From contig MU404190.1 in assembly GCA_022695795.1 (NCBI GenBank), positions 1-64,000 of the forward strand: 64,000 bases of DNA, written 5' to 3'. Of the stretch, positions 13,704-25,700 are shown piece by piece. How positions within the stretch are numbered: the first letter of the stretch is position 1; each line of letters starts with the position of its first letter. The translations under genes were made by a program, and so were the position numbers. Below the pieces are notes generated by a model. That model saw only the letters and a list, made by a program, of their open reading frames with translations. It was not told where the DNA came from and did not search any database. This DNA comes from Biscogniauxia marginata. Taxonomy: Eukaryota; Ascomycota; Sordariomycetes; Xylariales; Xylariaceae.

Positions 13704-15497
13704 CTACTCCCTCTTTGACGACATTCTACGTCGTTTGCGGGGCGGCAACTCATCCGCTTCGTCGGAAGACGATGACGATGATGATGACGATGGGGATGAG
13801 GAAGATGATGATGATGCTTCATCCTCAGTTGCAGTTCCGTCTTGAGCAAAAACTTCTATGCTTTCTTGCCCCTTCTCGTTGCTTACTCCCTTTTCTGCTT
13901 CCACGTCTTCTTCCGCTTCCACATCCGCTTCCTCGTCCTCATCCTCGTACTGGTCCTCAGAGTCATCATCAGAATTACCCTCAGAGTAATCCTCGGAAAC
14001 ACCCTCGGAAACACCCTCAGAATCGTCGTCCTCGTCTTCTTTATCGTTCTTTTCGCCCTTAGAGATAACCTCAACATCCTCCTCTTCTCCACTCAGGCTT
14101 TCTCCCGACGAGGCATTATCAGAGTCAGTCTCGAAATCAGACTCGGACTCGGGCTCGGACCCGGAACTAACATCCTCTGCATATTGAACAGGTGGCTTAG
14201 ATGGCTTCCGTGCATTTGGCCGGAATGCATTGACTCGTGTACGATCTGGCATCATATTCTGGATTTCGACCTTCTTTCCAGATTTGTATCTCATATCTTT
14301 AATCGGTTCTATCACTACACGAGTCGTACTGTCCATCGCCCGGTTGACCACAGTCGCTGCCATTCCGATCATGTCGGAGCGCACGGCATCCGGGTTAAAC
14401 CAACCACTGTGTGATCTCCATAGATAACCCCCGTCATGCACTCGCGGGTTTCGGCAGTAACTCTCAGTTATACGGTTTAGCGAGGCTCGAATTATCTCAA
14501 ATACCCTCAAACCAGAGCTCCAATGTTCTGTTGTGTCGTATTGGGGAGGGTTCACTACTACTCATTAGCATTTTTATGTCTGGTCCCAAGTCCCGATGAT
14601 ATTGGGCCATTATTTTTCAGGCACACAAGAGTGATCGGGAGGAGGAAAATTTATCTAACATACTAGAGAATAGAGTCAGAAATTAAACTTGATATCATGA
14701 ATTTGGTTAAGGATTTATGTGAACGGGCAAGAGGCCTGCGTCTAGAAAAGGTTTGGTACTAACCAAGGATGAACCCATGGATTCTGTCTAGAATAGTTCG
14801 GACCGGGTTTGATATCCAATGCGTCAAGGACTTGAAGAATTCTGTCCAATGTACGAGTCTTCCGTGCTTCCCCTGCGCGGCCGTATTCGGGGTCAATAAC
14901 GGCGATAGACTCGATCTTATCAAAGTATTTGTTAAATTCTCCATCATCGCTCTCCTCGTCTTCAACAACATAGTCATCATCCGTTTTCTTAGTTCGCTGA
15001 AGGTGTAAAATTATTAGTTGCCACTGAGGATTTTGGCCAGTGCTAACGTCCACTGCCCAAAAATGGTATGGCTTGCGGCGGAATTGCCTATACAATGGGG
15101 GAACCACATAATCGCCATTTGAGTCTATGTCCACCATGAATTCATCATTGATTAGGCAAGAAAAGTCGAAATCGTTGCACGTGAACATGTCGAACATAGC
15201 TTTCCCTGGCTTCATTATGTTGACGTCGAGCTTCACCATCTTGGGAAGAGATTCGAATATAAAATCCACAGGCACTGAGATGCATTCCGGTAGCAGGTGC
15301 TGATCTCTTGTTACCTGAAGTACCTGAAGAGCGTTCATTGACCTAGTAATACGTCGATCGGTTCTCCAATCCGAAGGGAGTCCCTTATCAAAGGACTTGG
15401 ACTGCCAGCGCGACGGATACGAAATCCTCTTCCCAGGCCTAACCTCCAGCACATTTGTCCGCGGGAGCAGAAGGTCCTCTTCGGTATTAGACGCCAT
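13704..15497 (-). CDS. C48/Ulp1-like protease-fold protein, probably inactive or degenerate
   Basis: Two same-strand frames, 15497-14742 (N-terminal) and 14555-13704 (C-terminal), look like one gene. The first has PYHFWAVDV (His about 145) and IAVIDPEYG (Asp about 202). The second opens with PPQYDTTEHWSSGLRVFEI, where C48 proteases carry Gln and then the catalytic Cys before Gly. Order and spacing fit the adenain/Ulp1 fold, but the Cys position is Ser. The tail is highly acidic (D/E/S), then a poly-Ser run and a basic PPRKRRRM nuclear-signal-like end. Joining is unresolved: the best donor (GTTAGT, intron starting 14763) leaves phase 2 while the tandem AG acceptors at 14556-14564 need phase 1. 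Only a weak GTCCGA donor near 14803 fits. The gene may be a frameshifted relic. Similar domains occur in host proteins and in transposons. Confidence 0.5.
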
Positions 15498-18400
15498 GAT
15501 GTCGTATTACTAGTCGTTAATTATTGGAAAATGGGTAGCTCTGTAAAAATAAGGGGTTACTCAGATTTACCGAGCAGCGACGAAGAGCAGGAGTCGCAAG
15601 CCGGCTGTATGAGAATTTTAAGGATAATTTTGCTGTTTAACAAAGCTGATGTTTGGCTTGCACCGCCTTTGTATTCGAGAAGTTGCCGAATCCGGAATTG
15701 ACACAATTTTGCTGATGGGGAATAAAGAGATGTCTTGGGATGAAATTTTTGGCAACAAGAAAAAGATTCACGCTATGTAATTAAATGATTTCTTGTTCGA
15801 TGTTTTCAGCTATTCTTTGATAATATATATATGTTCTCCAGAAGATATTAAAGCATATATCCTGTCTCGCACTGAGTATCTAGGTAGTTCCTTACCTGGT
15901 CAAGCTATTACGTAGTAGCTAATAGGTAGATGTATAAAGCAATACGCTTTGACGTTAATGCAACTCCTTTTAATAAGTGTATATATAGGTACTTAAGTTT
16001 ATTAAGCTTTACAAAGTTTAGTTTTTACTTATAATCAATTATCCTATATCTTCAGCATAGTTAAATTATAAGAATCTGGTTTGTTCTAATTAATATAGTA
16101 ATAAGAAGCAAGAGAATAAACTGATATATAAAGGTGATGAAGACTACGTTTGATACTAGGATGAAGGTGGCCTATATATTCATGTAGACTGGAGTAACTT
16201 CATTCCAGAATGCGACATAGCTACCTTGGTGTAGTGTATGATCTATAACTAATCACTTTTCTAAGACATATGATATGGATGGATATAAGAATAGCACGTC
16301 AGCTACATGTCTAACGGGCGGCCATGGTGGGTATTTTCTTGTGCTAATTGGATTTGTTGCTTTATCAATCTAAGTACAGGCAGATACATATCTTAACTAC
16401 CAGATCGACTAAGATTTTGTTGAGCCCAGTTCCCATTTATATCGGTATATAACAGCCACCTTAGCTCTTCTTGGGATGGTACTGAGTTACCTTGGATCCT
16501 TCCTTCAAGGAATTTGGACACACTAAAAAACACATGAAAGGAAAATGTAGTTTTTTGACACTCGAGATGAGTCTTCAACTATTATAACGAGAATGCCTTG
16601 GTAGAGTAATATGTATTTATTGGCGATGCCATCCACTCTCTACATTGTAGTCTTACCACTAAATAAAGAGACTCTTATTACAAAGTTTACATCTACGACA
16701 AGCGTCAGAAGCTCTTGCTCCCCCTTCACCCAATATATTCGATAAAAAGAGGAGAGGAACGACTATTGCCTAGTAGCAGTCGGCTTACTAGTCATAGTGC
16801 ATACGGGGTGAGCTCTTGATAACTATGGAGTGATGTTAATGAACTGAGAATCTTCACCAGGGACCAGGCAAGAGGAATGTGATTATTCCCAATGTGGGGT
16901 TTTCTGGTTGGTTGTCTCTTCGTGCAGCCCTAGTTCACGTGCTTCTCGACTTGAAAGGCCATCGTTGACCGGCCGTCCGCTCGTCTTCGGCTTCGCCGTC
17001 CAGCCACCTCTAGACCCGATGAGGTAGCGGGCAAGCCGGAGGCGTAAAGAGCAACGGTAGCACTATATCGTCGATACACTAAGGTTTTTTACATGTAGGT
17101 GTTCGCCAACTCCCCACCTCGACCAAGACGTGAGATCTCACGCTCCCGCTATAACTGAGGGCCTGACGATACTTCCCTTTTAGAGCCAACGTGTCCCGCA
17201 CGTATCTGCTTAGCGTAGTAATAAGTCACTTGCGTCCTGCATTATTGCACACGTACCTCACAGCCCTGAGAGTATTGGAGGTCTTTCCGCCCTTCCAGCC
17301 GCAGGGAGCAAAGCAAGTAATTACTCAACGGTTAACCCTCGAGGTTCCCTGGCCATAACCCGGCTCACGCCCTGATCATACGACGCCCTGCCCTGCCGGA
17401 CTAGCTAGCGGGCGAGGCCTTGCGCTGCCCGCCGAGAGGGGAGAAGCAAGAAACAAGAAATAGAAAATAACACCTACATACGCATGTGGCCCTATCGTCC
17501 CATTACGTAGCCCTCCCAACTTGCGAAGGGATATATGTCCATACAAGCCGATCAATCATCGATAAGACTAAAGTCCCCCGGTGCTCTTTATTGCCTTGTT
17601 AGCGTCACCGCCGGCAAGATATGTACACATGTAGCTCACATACATTATTTATCGAATCAGATATATCTGTATACCCACATTGTCGATGTGGGTAACAAAT
17701 GAGTAAGCAATTGTCTCCCGCTCCTGGCAACAAGAGTCGTTTGACGCGGAAACAAGATATTGTTAGGTAGCAGGAGTTAGTCATTAGTGCCTATATGTGG
17801 TACTTTGTCCAAAGTCCCCTTCTTTTTCAGTTTGTCTTTTCTCCTCTCTCTATCTCTATCCCGCCGCCGATGACGCGTTCCTCGAAGGGCCCCCCTCGTG
17901 ACCACTACATTATCCTTGTCCTACCCTCGAAGATTACTTTGATGGTCCTTTTTTAGTGCCATCATCATGTGAAAATTTTCGGTGAATGGTAGTAAGAGTA
18001 TTACGTCTGTATGTTAGTAATGCTATCTATACAATTCGTATGGACATGTGTGTAGTTATATTTCTAGCAGCGACTCTGGCCCACGGGGCAGCCAGGAGGG
18101 TGTAAGCTTGCGTACATACCGAAGACTGATTATAGTATGTACCGTAAGCATCCACGACGTTGATTCGAACAGGTACTTGTCACACGGCAACGGTTAATCC
18201 AATCGGATGTAGGAGGACGAGCGTAGTCGATGATGATGATTATACACCTACTTCCTAACATCTCGGTAATGTAGCCGAGCTAACCACGTTTTCAGTCTTT
18301 ATTCAATATTTCACAGGAACGAACAATAAATCAAGTATCCACACGAAACCCCCAATCATTTTACACTAGATCCGGCCTGAGGTAGAGTAGGCGGTCTAGT

Positions 18401-21400
18401 TGAGATATAGTTTCTCCGTCCCCCTATTCCTCTTTATCATCCATCTCCGGTGGGATTGACCCACCGACCAAGGCTGAGGAATGACAGTGAATGTGCGCCC
18501 CGCAGGGGGTAATTATTGATCCATACATATTGTCTGTTACAAATACTTATTTACAAACTGCCTGCTTATGGCATCTCGAGATCTCTTGAGCCAAGACTGA
18601 AACCCCTTACTGAAGCCCTTGGCCATGACATGAAAGAGGCGATATCTATCGTACTTCATAATGCCTTCAGTACAGATCAATGGCAAGGCCGTAGGTTAGA
18701 CAGATTATGACGGAGAATTAACCAGAAACCCCTGTCAGAAGGGCACGATATTAATTACGCCGGAATATGCCATTGTACATATGATGGATGAGCCTGGTTA
18801 ACCGAGGACGGGACGAGACGAGACGAGACGAGACGAGACGAGATACCTAGGATGAACTGGAGTGGGGCTGGGGTCACCGAAATAGTAAGTAGGGCCCCCG
18901 GCGTACGTAACGGGGGGCCAGCTAGTGACGTGCCATGTATGGATTTTCTCAAGGATGCGCACCCACGTCGGCTCTGAAGAGCGAAGTGGCGTACAAAGGC
19001 GCGGTGTCATATGGAACTGTGGTTTGTCCCGTTCCCCATAGCAGGTGGTTGGGGACGGAGATAGGCTTGTAGGTTAGCTTCAGGACATCAGACCGTCATT
19101 GCCAGGTTGGCTTCTCAAGTCAACCCGTAGCGGTCTAAGGCCAGAACCACTTTGTATGTAGTCTAACATTGAGTGTTTCGCTACTAAAGTGAGGAGATAG
19201 ATATTCAATATCCTTGGAAGTACTCGTCCGTTTAGGATGGACTAGAGGATAGCTGCTTAACTAGATAGTAGTTCTTTCCGTAGTGCCTCTAACTTGCCTC
19301 CCGTTAGTCGACCTACCTAGTGTTGGCCTCCGGGCATGGAATCTCATCTTCCCGGCTTACACCGCAAGTACCGACACGTGGCCCGCATGCGCAACAGAGG
19401 TAGTATCCGCTTGCCTGCCGACGGATGTGACTGCGAGCAAGCAGCAATCCAGTGACGAAGCAAATATTGACTGGGCCCACGTCAAGATGATAAGAGGAGG
19501 GAAAGAAAAAAGGGAAAACAAAAGAAAAAAGCCTCATGGGTTGAGCAACAGTAAATGAGCACGGTTGTTCGTCTAGGTTCTCGTAAGCGCGCCAATTACT
19601 ACCCGATCAGCCCGGGTGGAGTCGACTGCGTACAGGAAGCTGAAGCGGGTTCAGCACGTGCTACTGCATACGTGATTCATCTACGTTCTCGAAGATAAGA
19701 TCAGCAAGACGATTGTCAAAAGCGAGACGTAGAAACTGTGAGAATCTGGCAACGGAAAATTTTGTAGACCCAGATTCATGAACGTATAGAGTGACATGTA
19801 TAATAATTACCCAAGTCATTTACGGTTGGCTCGCTTTCACATGCTGGGGGATTATTTCCTCATGTCGGGCTGGCTATAAGAGCCAAATTAACACAACCGA
19901 CTACCTGGAAGCAGATAGGGAGTACCTAATCAAAATTAATTGAGAATTGTGACCTCGTGTTACTCAGAATATAATTCGGAAGTGATATATATGAGCGAAG
20001 AAGCCCATGTTACCTGCCGTTGGTGTGATTAATGAGTTGCTCGTAACCAGTTTGGCGACGAGAAATCGTGTTACTGCCGCTAAAACGAAACACCAAAGAA
20101 GGAAATGGTTCGTTATGCCGTCATCTGAATACCTGCAGGGATGAATCGCTCCGGAGCTGCGGGTTTCCTGTCCCCACTAGACAAAGTGCATGGCTCGTGC
20201 TGGAAGGAAGAGACGCGCGTCCCAAGAGGAAGACCAAGCGTATCCTTGCCATTCATGGCCTTGAGAGCTGTGCAAAAACGCCTGCTCTTCACGTGGAGCT
20301 TGGAAAATATTTTGCTTCTTGCCCACTCCTACGTTATGTAGTTTAGTAAAGGGAATGCGCCTGCAAGATACGAAGTTTCCTTTACACTTGATATATCAAG
20401 CAAGCCGGCCGCTATCGAGTGTTGTACCTCCGGAGGTAGATTAAAGGGTCCGATTCGTGATGGGGTAGGGACTAGACTTGTGACAGAAATAGAATTGAGA
20501 TGCCAAGACGACGGCAATTCTGCGTTACATAGTGATAATCTGGTAACTGTAGTGTAGTTACGCTTGCCAGCTTCGACAATGGTTTGGAAAGCAGCGGGCT
20601 TCTTGTCTCTGGTGATCGGATCTTGCCGTAAAGTAGCAATCGATAGCGTATTAATATATGTTCATGTTCCTCCACGGTTCGTGAGGCTCTTTTCATGCTT
20701 TCCTGGGGTATTAAAAGCTCAGGATTGCTTAGCGAGAATTGAACTGTTCGTCTGATCAACCTAGTATCTATAACATGACTGTCTATTGCCGGAGTTCTTG
20801 ATGGATCATTAGTTTTAGATAGAAAGTGTTAACCCCATACGTTGGCCCTTGTAGTAGGACAACAATTGCAGCCCAAAATTCATTTCAATTTAATAACATT
20901 CGGTATAATGCGGTAATGGCTTGTAGAATAGCCAACTCGACTGATGAGTGTGTGGTAGACGTGTTGCCAAGACCCGAATATTGAATCAAGCTTTCTTTTG
21001 CGACAATATTCGCCGTTGGAGAGCTTGCGAGTCGACAACACATCATTTGATGAAGAGGCCGGAAATGGCAGGCAACGTAACATCGACAGCCAGGAAGGGA
21101 AATGAGCGGCTGGTTAGCATGTCGTTGGACCACAGCCGCGGGATTCGTTAGGGGGGTGGGCAACGTCGCGATTGGCCGGAAACGCGCAAGCTTCTTTTGC
21201 AAGGGAATGGGGGACGCGCAAGCGTTTTGGCTTCTGGCGCAATCCTCGCACTAGCCGAAAGACACGCAGACACGCTACCGTCGACAAGACCCCTCGACGA
21301 ATCCACACGTGATCGCAAAAGCCATTTGATGTAAATTCGATAGAGTAGGTGAACATGATTGAAGCCCCACGGGTCTCGAATCAGGCCGTATGATAGACAA

Positions 21401-24192
21401 AAGACTGTAACTATCTTGGTGATGAGTTTAGCGATTCGAGAGGGGAAGACGCGGCATGTCATAGGTAGTCATCCCCATTCATGCCCAAGCAAGTGACCAA
21501 AATAGGTTGACTCGAACGTTCGCGCCAAGTCATATTCGTCTCTTTGTAATCTGGTCTGGCAAGGTCCAACAGCATCGGCTGTAATAGAGTTGAGGCTCTA
21601 TGTAGGTGTGTCAGACGGCAACAGGTACAGCACATTCTAGTGCTCGGGTTGTCTGGCGCAGTACACTATATGCGGGATACAATGTGTAGCACATAGGTAT
21701 TTCCCACGATTGGACCACAAGATTCACGAGTGGACGGGAGTCGGGATTTCAAGAATTCGATGTCAGTCTCCGGCTCTTACTGAAACGATCCACACACCGG
21801 CATTTGCCTGGAAACATACGCCAAGAGGGAAAAGCCTTGCGAGGATATCAACTCGTCTTCTTTCATGTTTCAGCCTGGCTGATCGGTTGGGAACAGACAT
21901 GGGAATGTGATCCAGGCGAGGCTGTAGATTGCAACGAAAGCATTGCGGGCATGTCTAATCTTCCTTCGGCAACGAACGAGCCGGCATAGTGTAGATCCGA
22001 TTGCAAACCTCCATGCAAACCTCCATGCAGGTAGGGTAAGGAGGTATAAACACGGGGCCGACCTACCTATACAGATCGGATAGGTAGTACCTAGGTATGT
22101 AGTGTTAGTCGGTGATGGAGATGGTTGTTGTAGCTAACAAGAGTAAAATACATTGAAATTGGTTATGCCACGGGGTACCAATGAGGGTCAGCTCTTGCCC
22201 TACCGCCTTGGAAGGTTACTCATTAGGCCGATTTTCTACATACACTAACGAGGTGGTACCTACCGTACCGACTGTACCAGATGGAGATCCACATTTCCCC
22301 GTTCTACCAGGGGCAGTGCGGAACAGAAGAGGGCTGCCCAGCCTTAACACAACCACGGCCTAAGCCTGTTTTGGTATGTCAGCAGCCACAATTAGCGGAA
22401 GCCACGCCTCGTCATCGCCACCATGGACGGCAAGCACCATTTTAACCTAAGACACATGCATGTAGGTGTATGTAATCGTACAGCGCAAAGTACGGATTCG
22501 ACCAATGGTGTCATCTCGACGCGGCTTATTCTTATTTTTATTGTCGACATTTCCGGAGGGCAATTACAGGCACGACTCGACCCTCCTGCATCTCAGACGC
22601 CTCGATCGTGTGTAAGTGAATTGGAACGTGACATTGCGAGTGAAAAAGAAGTCTTCCATCTATGTATAGTATCTACCAACCTACAACACGTACCACGATT
22701 TGGTGATTCCAGGTTGAATCGTACACACATACACACATGATAGACCTGCACGAGGTATTTAGGTTAAATTTTGTTTAGTTCGGTATTTTCCAGGGATAAC
22801 TAGCTATAGGTACCTAGGTAGGTAGACATATCTCCCATAGGGATATTTGGCCTAGAGACCCAATTGAAAAGTCGGCAACATATGAGTGAAAATAAATAGG
22901 TAGATAAGTGGCAACCTTATTGATTATGAGCGAACAGTCATATGTTTATTTGTTTGTACGGTGATAATCATGATGCTGATGTTGGATGTTGGTGGTGGGC
23001 AAAAGGTACTGTATGTATGTACAATATTTCGTACGTACATAGTATAGAAGGGTAGGAGGTAGGTTAGGTGGTAGTGGTGGTTTCGTAGTGTCAAACGAGA
23101 CGGGTCGTCGCTGTGACCCACCAGATGGCGAATGCGTGTTATTTGATTGGCCTCGTCATGGGAGGAGACGCGCGTTCACCTTTAATCAGTGACCCTCCGC
23201 TGCACTTTCTCCCCTTCTGCCCCCTCCCCCTTCTACCTATCTCTCCCGCTCTGCCCTTGTCCTCTTGGTATCGGGTCCCGCTCTTGCTTTCCAACCAATA
23301 CTGGCCCGACTTGCCTGGTCAAAAGTTACAGGCGGAGGAGGTCTACGCAACTTGCCTTACGCATGCACTTACTTACTCCACTATCGTCCTAATCATCGCC
23401 TTTTTTTTCCTTTTTGCCTAGGCCACACCTCCCTAACCTGTGTACATACTCATTACCTACTCACCAACTAACAACCATCCTGCCTATTATTCTGCCCTTT
23501 GCTTGCTTACCTCGCCCTATTCTTTATTCTAATTCATCTTTCTGTTATTTCATCCCTATTAAGCCCGACTACCACCTATTCAAACCCTTGAATAGCCTCC
23601 GTCGTCCCGCTTCGTCGCCTCAGCATCAGTACCACCACCAGCATCAGCGTCGTCGTCGTTGTCGTGTTGTCGTCGTAGTCGTCGCCAATAACCCATCCTC
23701 TCGACGAGACTCGATCGCACCGTCATTCGCTTGATATATAAACCTCAATCGCAAACATCAGACGGAGATAGTCATCCGCATCAATTAAGAGGTGCTAATA
23801 GGAGAACGACGCATTGTGTCGAGGCACCGACAACACGGATGAGCAGCGCTTGAGTCCTGACCCGCAGGGGGAATTGGCCAGCTGCGACTCAACCCTCTTT
23901 TTGTCCCATCCTGTCACCGACTTACCTCTGGACGGACCACCATCCCTCCTCGGTGGCACTCCACGCTGATGAAGGAGTCCACATCATCGCTCACCACCCC
24001 GCTACCGACGTGTGTGCTTGCTACGTAGCCTTCGGCTCAATCGACCCCCAGTATCCATATTTCAACTCAACCCTCATCACCAATTAAATAGGAGAAGGGA
24101 GCAGAAGAGTCCTGCCTTGTCTCTCCCGTGAAAGAAAAATATCAGTCCTTACCGCTACCGTCCCGACGTTGTCCTGTATCCAATAACACGCC
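15498..24192. other. Gene-free region, no protein-coding gene supported
   Basis: Nearly 8.7 kb without a recognisable protein. 15.6-16.7 kb is AT-rich. 16.9-17.5 kb is more GC-rich and unidentified. A perfect 9-bp stem with 5-nt loop lies at 17672-17694. A GAGAC repeat lies at about 18811-18843. A 12-base segment (CAAACCTCCATG) is duplicated near 22003-22029. Two TACCTAGGTA palindromes are at 22088 and 22811. 23.2-24.1 kb is pyrimidine-rich and likely holds the PNG1 promoter and 5' UTR. Frames of up to about 105 codons are present but none has domain support. Confidence 0.55.
18811..18843. repeat. GAGAC pentanucleotide microsatellite
   Basis: About six tandem copies of the five-base unit GAGAC, read directly from the sequence inside a gene-free region. 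Confidence 0.85.
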
Positions 24193-25700
24193 ATGGCCGA
24201 TCGCAACACGACTCCTGGCAACGGCCAGGATGAATACGGAGAAGAGTGGGCGAAGGATTTACGAATGCAATTCGAACAGCTGCTACGATCTAAGCGGTTA
24301 CATGAATTTGAACAATCACGATCGCCGCGACAGCGAGTCGACTCGCCATCCCCAAGGGAACGGGCTTCGGCCTCCAACCTTCGAGCGTCGCCAGCGGCAT
24401 CCTCCAGTAGACCGACCACATCGTACGGCCAGCGTCAAGACTCATCCGCGACGCCGCCGTCGTACGCTTCTCTACGCCATTTGCCCCTGATCCCCACACC
24501 TCCTGCTCCCCACGACCGAGAATCCCAGAAATTTCGCAATCTCCTCCTTTCCCTATCTCTAACCCCGACGAAGTACGAGAACCCCGGGTTACTAGACGAA
24601 GCTCTGCAGACGATTCCGTTAGATAGGATATACAGTGAGGCTGAGGAGGAAAGCCAAGTACTACAGGCCCAAGCGGAGAGCATGGGCGACGGTCGCAAGC
24701 CAGAATGGGGTTATCAAGATTGCGTGATTCGGGCATTACTAAGGTTAGCAACACCAGCACCACTCAATCCCCTCCCGACTCGCCGGGGGCTTTTGTAATA
24801 ACGAGAGGTCTAACTTGTATCGATTGCAGATGGTTCAAGCGTTCCTTTTTTACATGGGTCAACAACCCGCCATGTCCCGTCTGTCTATCTCCAACCGTCG
24901 CAAAGGGTCCGACGCAGCCGACACCGGAAGAAAGCGCCTGCGGGGCACTAAGAGTCGAACTCTACGAGTGCTCTAACCAATCATGCAGAGCCTATGAGCG
25001 GTTCCCGCGATATAGTGACGTCTGGCGGCTGCTCCAGACGAGACGAGGTAGATGTGGCGAGTGGGCAAATTGCTTCAGCATGTTGTGCCGCGCTGTCGGT
25101 AGCCGTGTGCGGTGGGTATGGAATGCGGAGGACCATGTCTGGACCGAGGTCTACTCCGAACATAGCCAACGATGGATCCACGTCGACGCCTGCGAGGAAG
25201 CGTGGGATAACCCGCGACTCTATACCGAAGGTTGGGGCAAGCAGATGTCGTACTGCGTCGCCTTCAGCATTGATGGTGCTACCGATGTTACCCGTCGATA
25301 CGTACGTAAGAGTGAGCACGCTCGGGAACGGAACAGGTGTCCCGAAGAAGTTATGCTCTATATCATGCAGGAGATCAAGAATATCCGGCGCGCCAACATG
25401 AGCAAAGAGGAGCGATTCCGATTAGAGAAAGAGGATTCGAGGGAAGACCGCCAGCTTAGGGGCTATGTTGTTGCTTCCATCACGCAGGCGGTGACGCGCA
25501 TGGTTCCCGGCTCCTCGAGCCCAGCTCCTGCCCAGCAAAGACGAACCGTGCCACCGGCCTCGTCTGCCAATGACGACCAGAAGTTACCTGCGGAACAACC
25601 AGGACGCCAGAGCGGGAATGCCGAATGGGTCGCCGCTCGCGGAGAGAATGGTCGACGAAACCAACAGTTCCAAGATCCTAGAGAGCCTCCGCGACGGTAA
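24193..25700 (+). CDS. png1: PNG1, cytosolic peptide:N-glycanase (transglutaminase-like fold)
   Basis: Two exons, 24193-24743 and 24830-25700 (intron 24744-24829, GTTAGC...TTGCAG), giving 473 residues. The splice restores [21 protein letters not shown], the family's signature. Zinc ligands are CPVC (about 199/202) and the C-x4-C of YECSNQSC (231/236). The transglutaminase-like triad is present: Cys259 in [11 protein letters not shown], His286 in [10 protein letters not shown], Asp303 in HVDACEE. The family removes N-glycans from misfolded glycoproteins exported from the ER and works with Rad23 and the proteasome. The N-terminal about 130 residues are Ser/Pro-rich. Some filamentous-fungal PNG1 proteins have been reported to lack detectable glycanase activity; here the three catalytic residues all look intact, so activity cannot be excluded. 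Confidence 0.95.
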
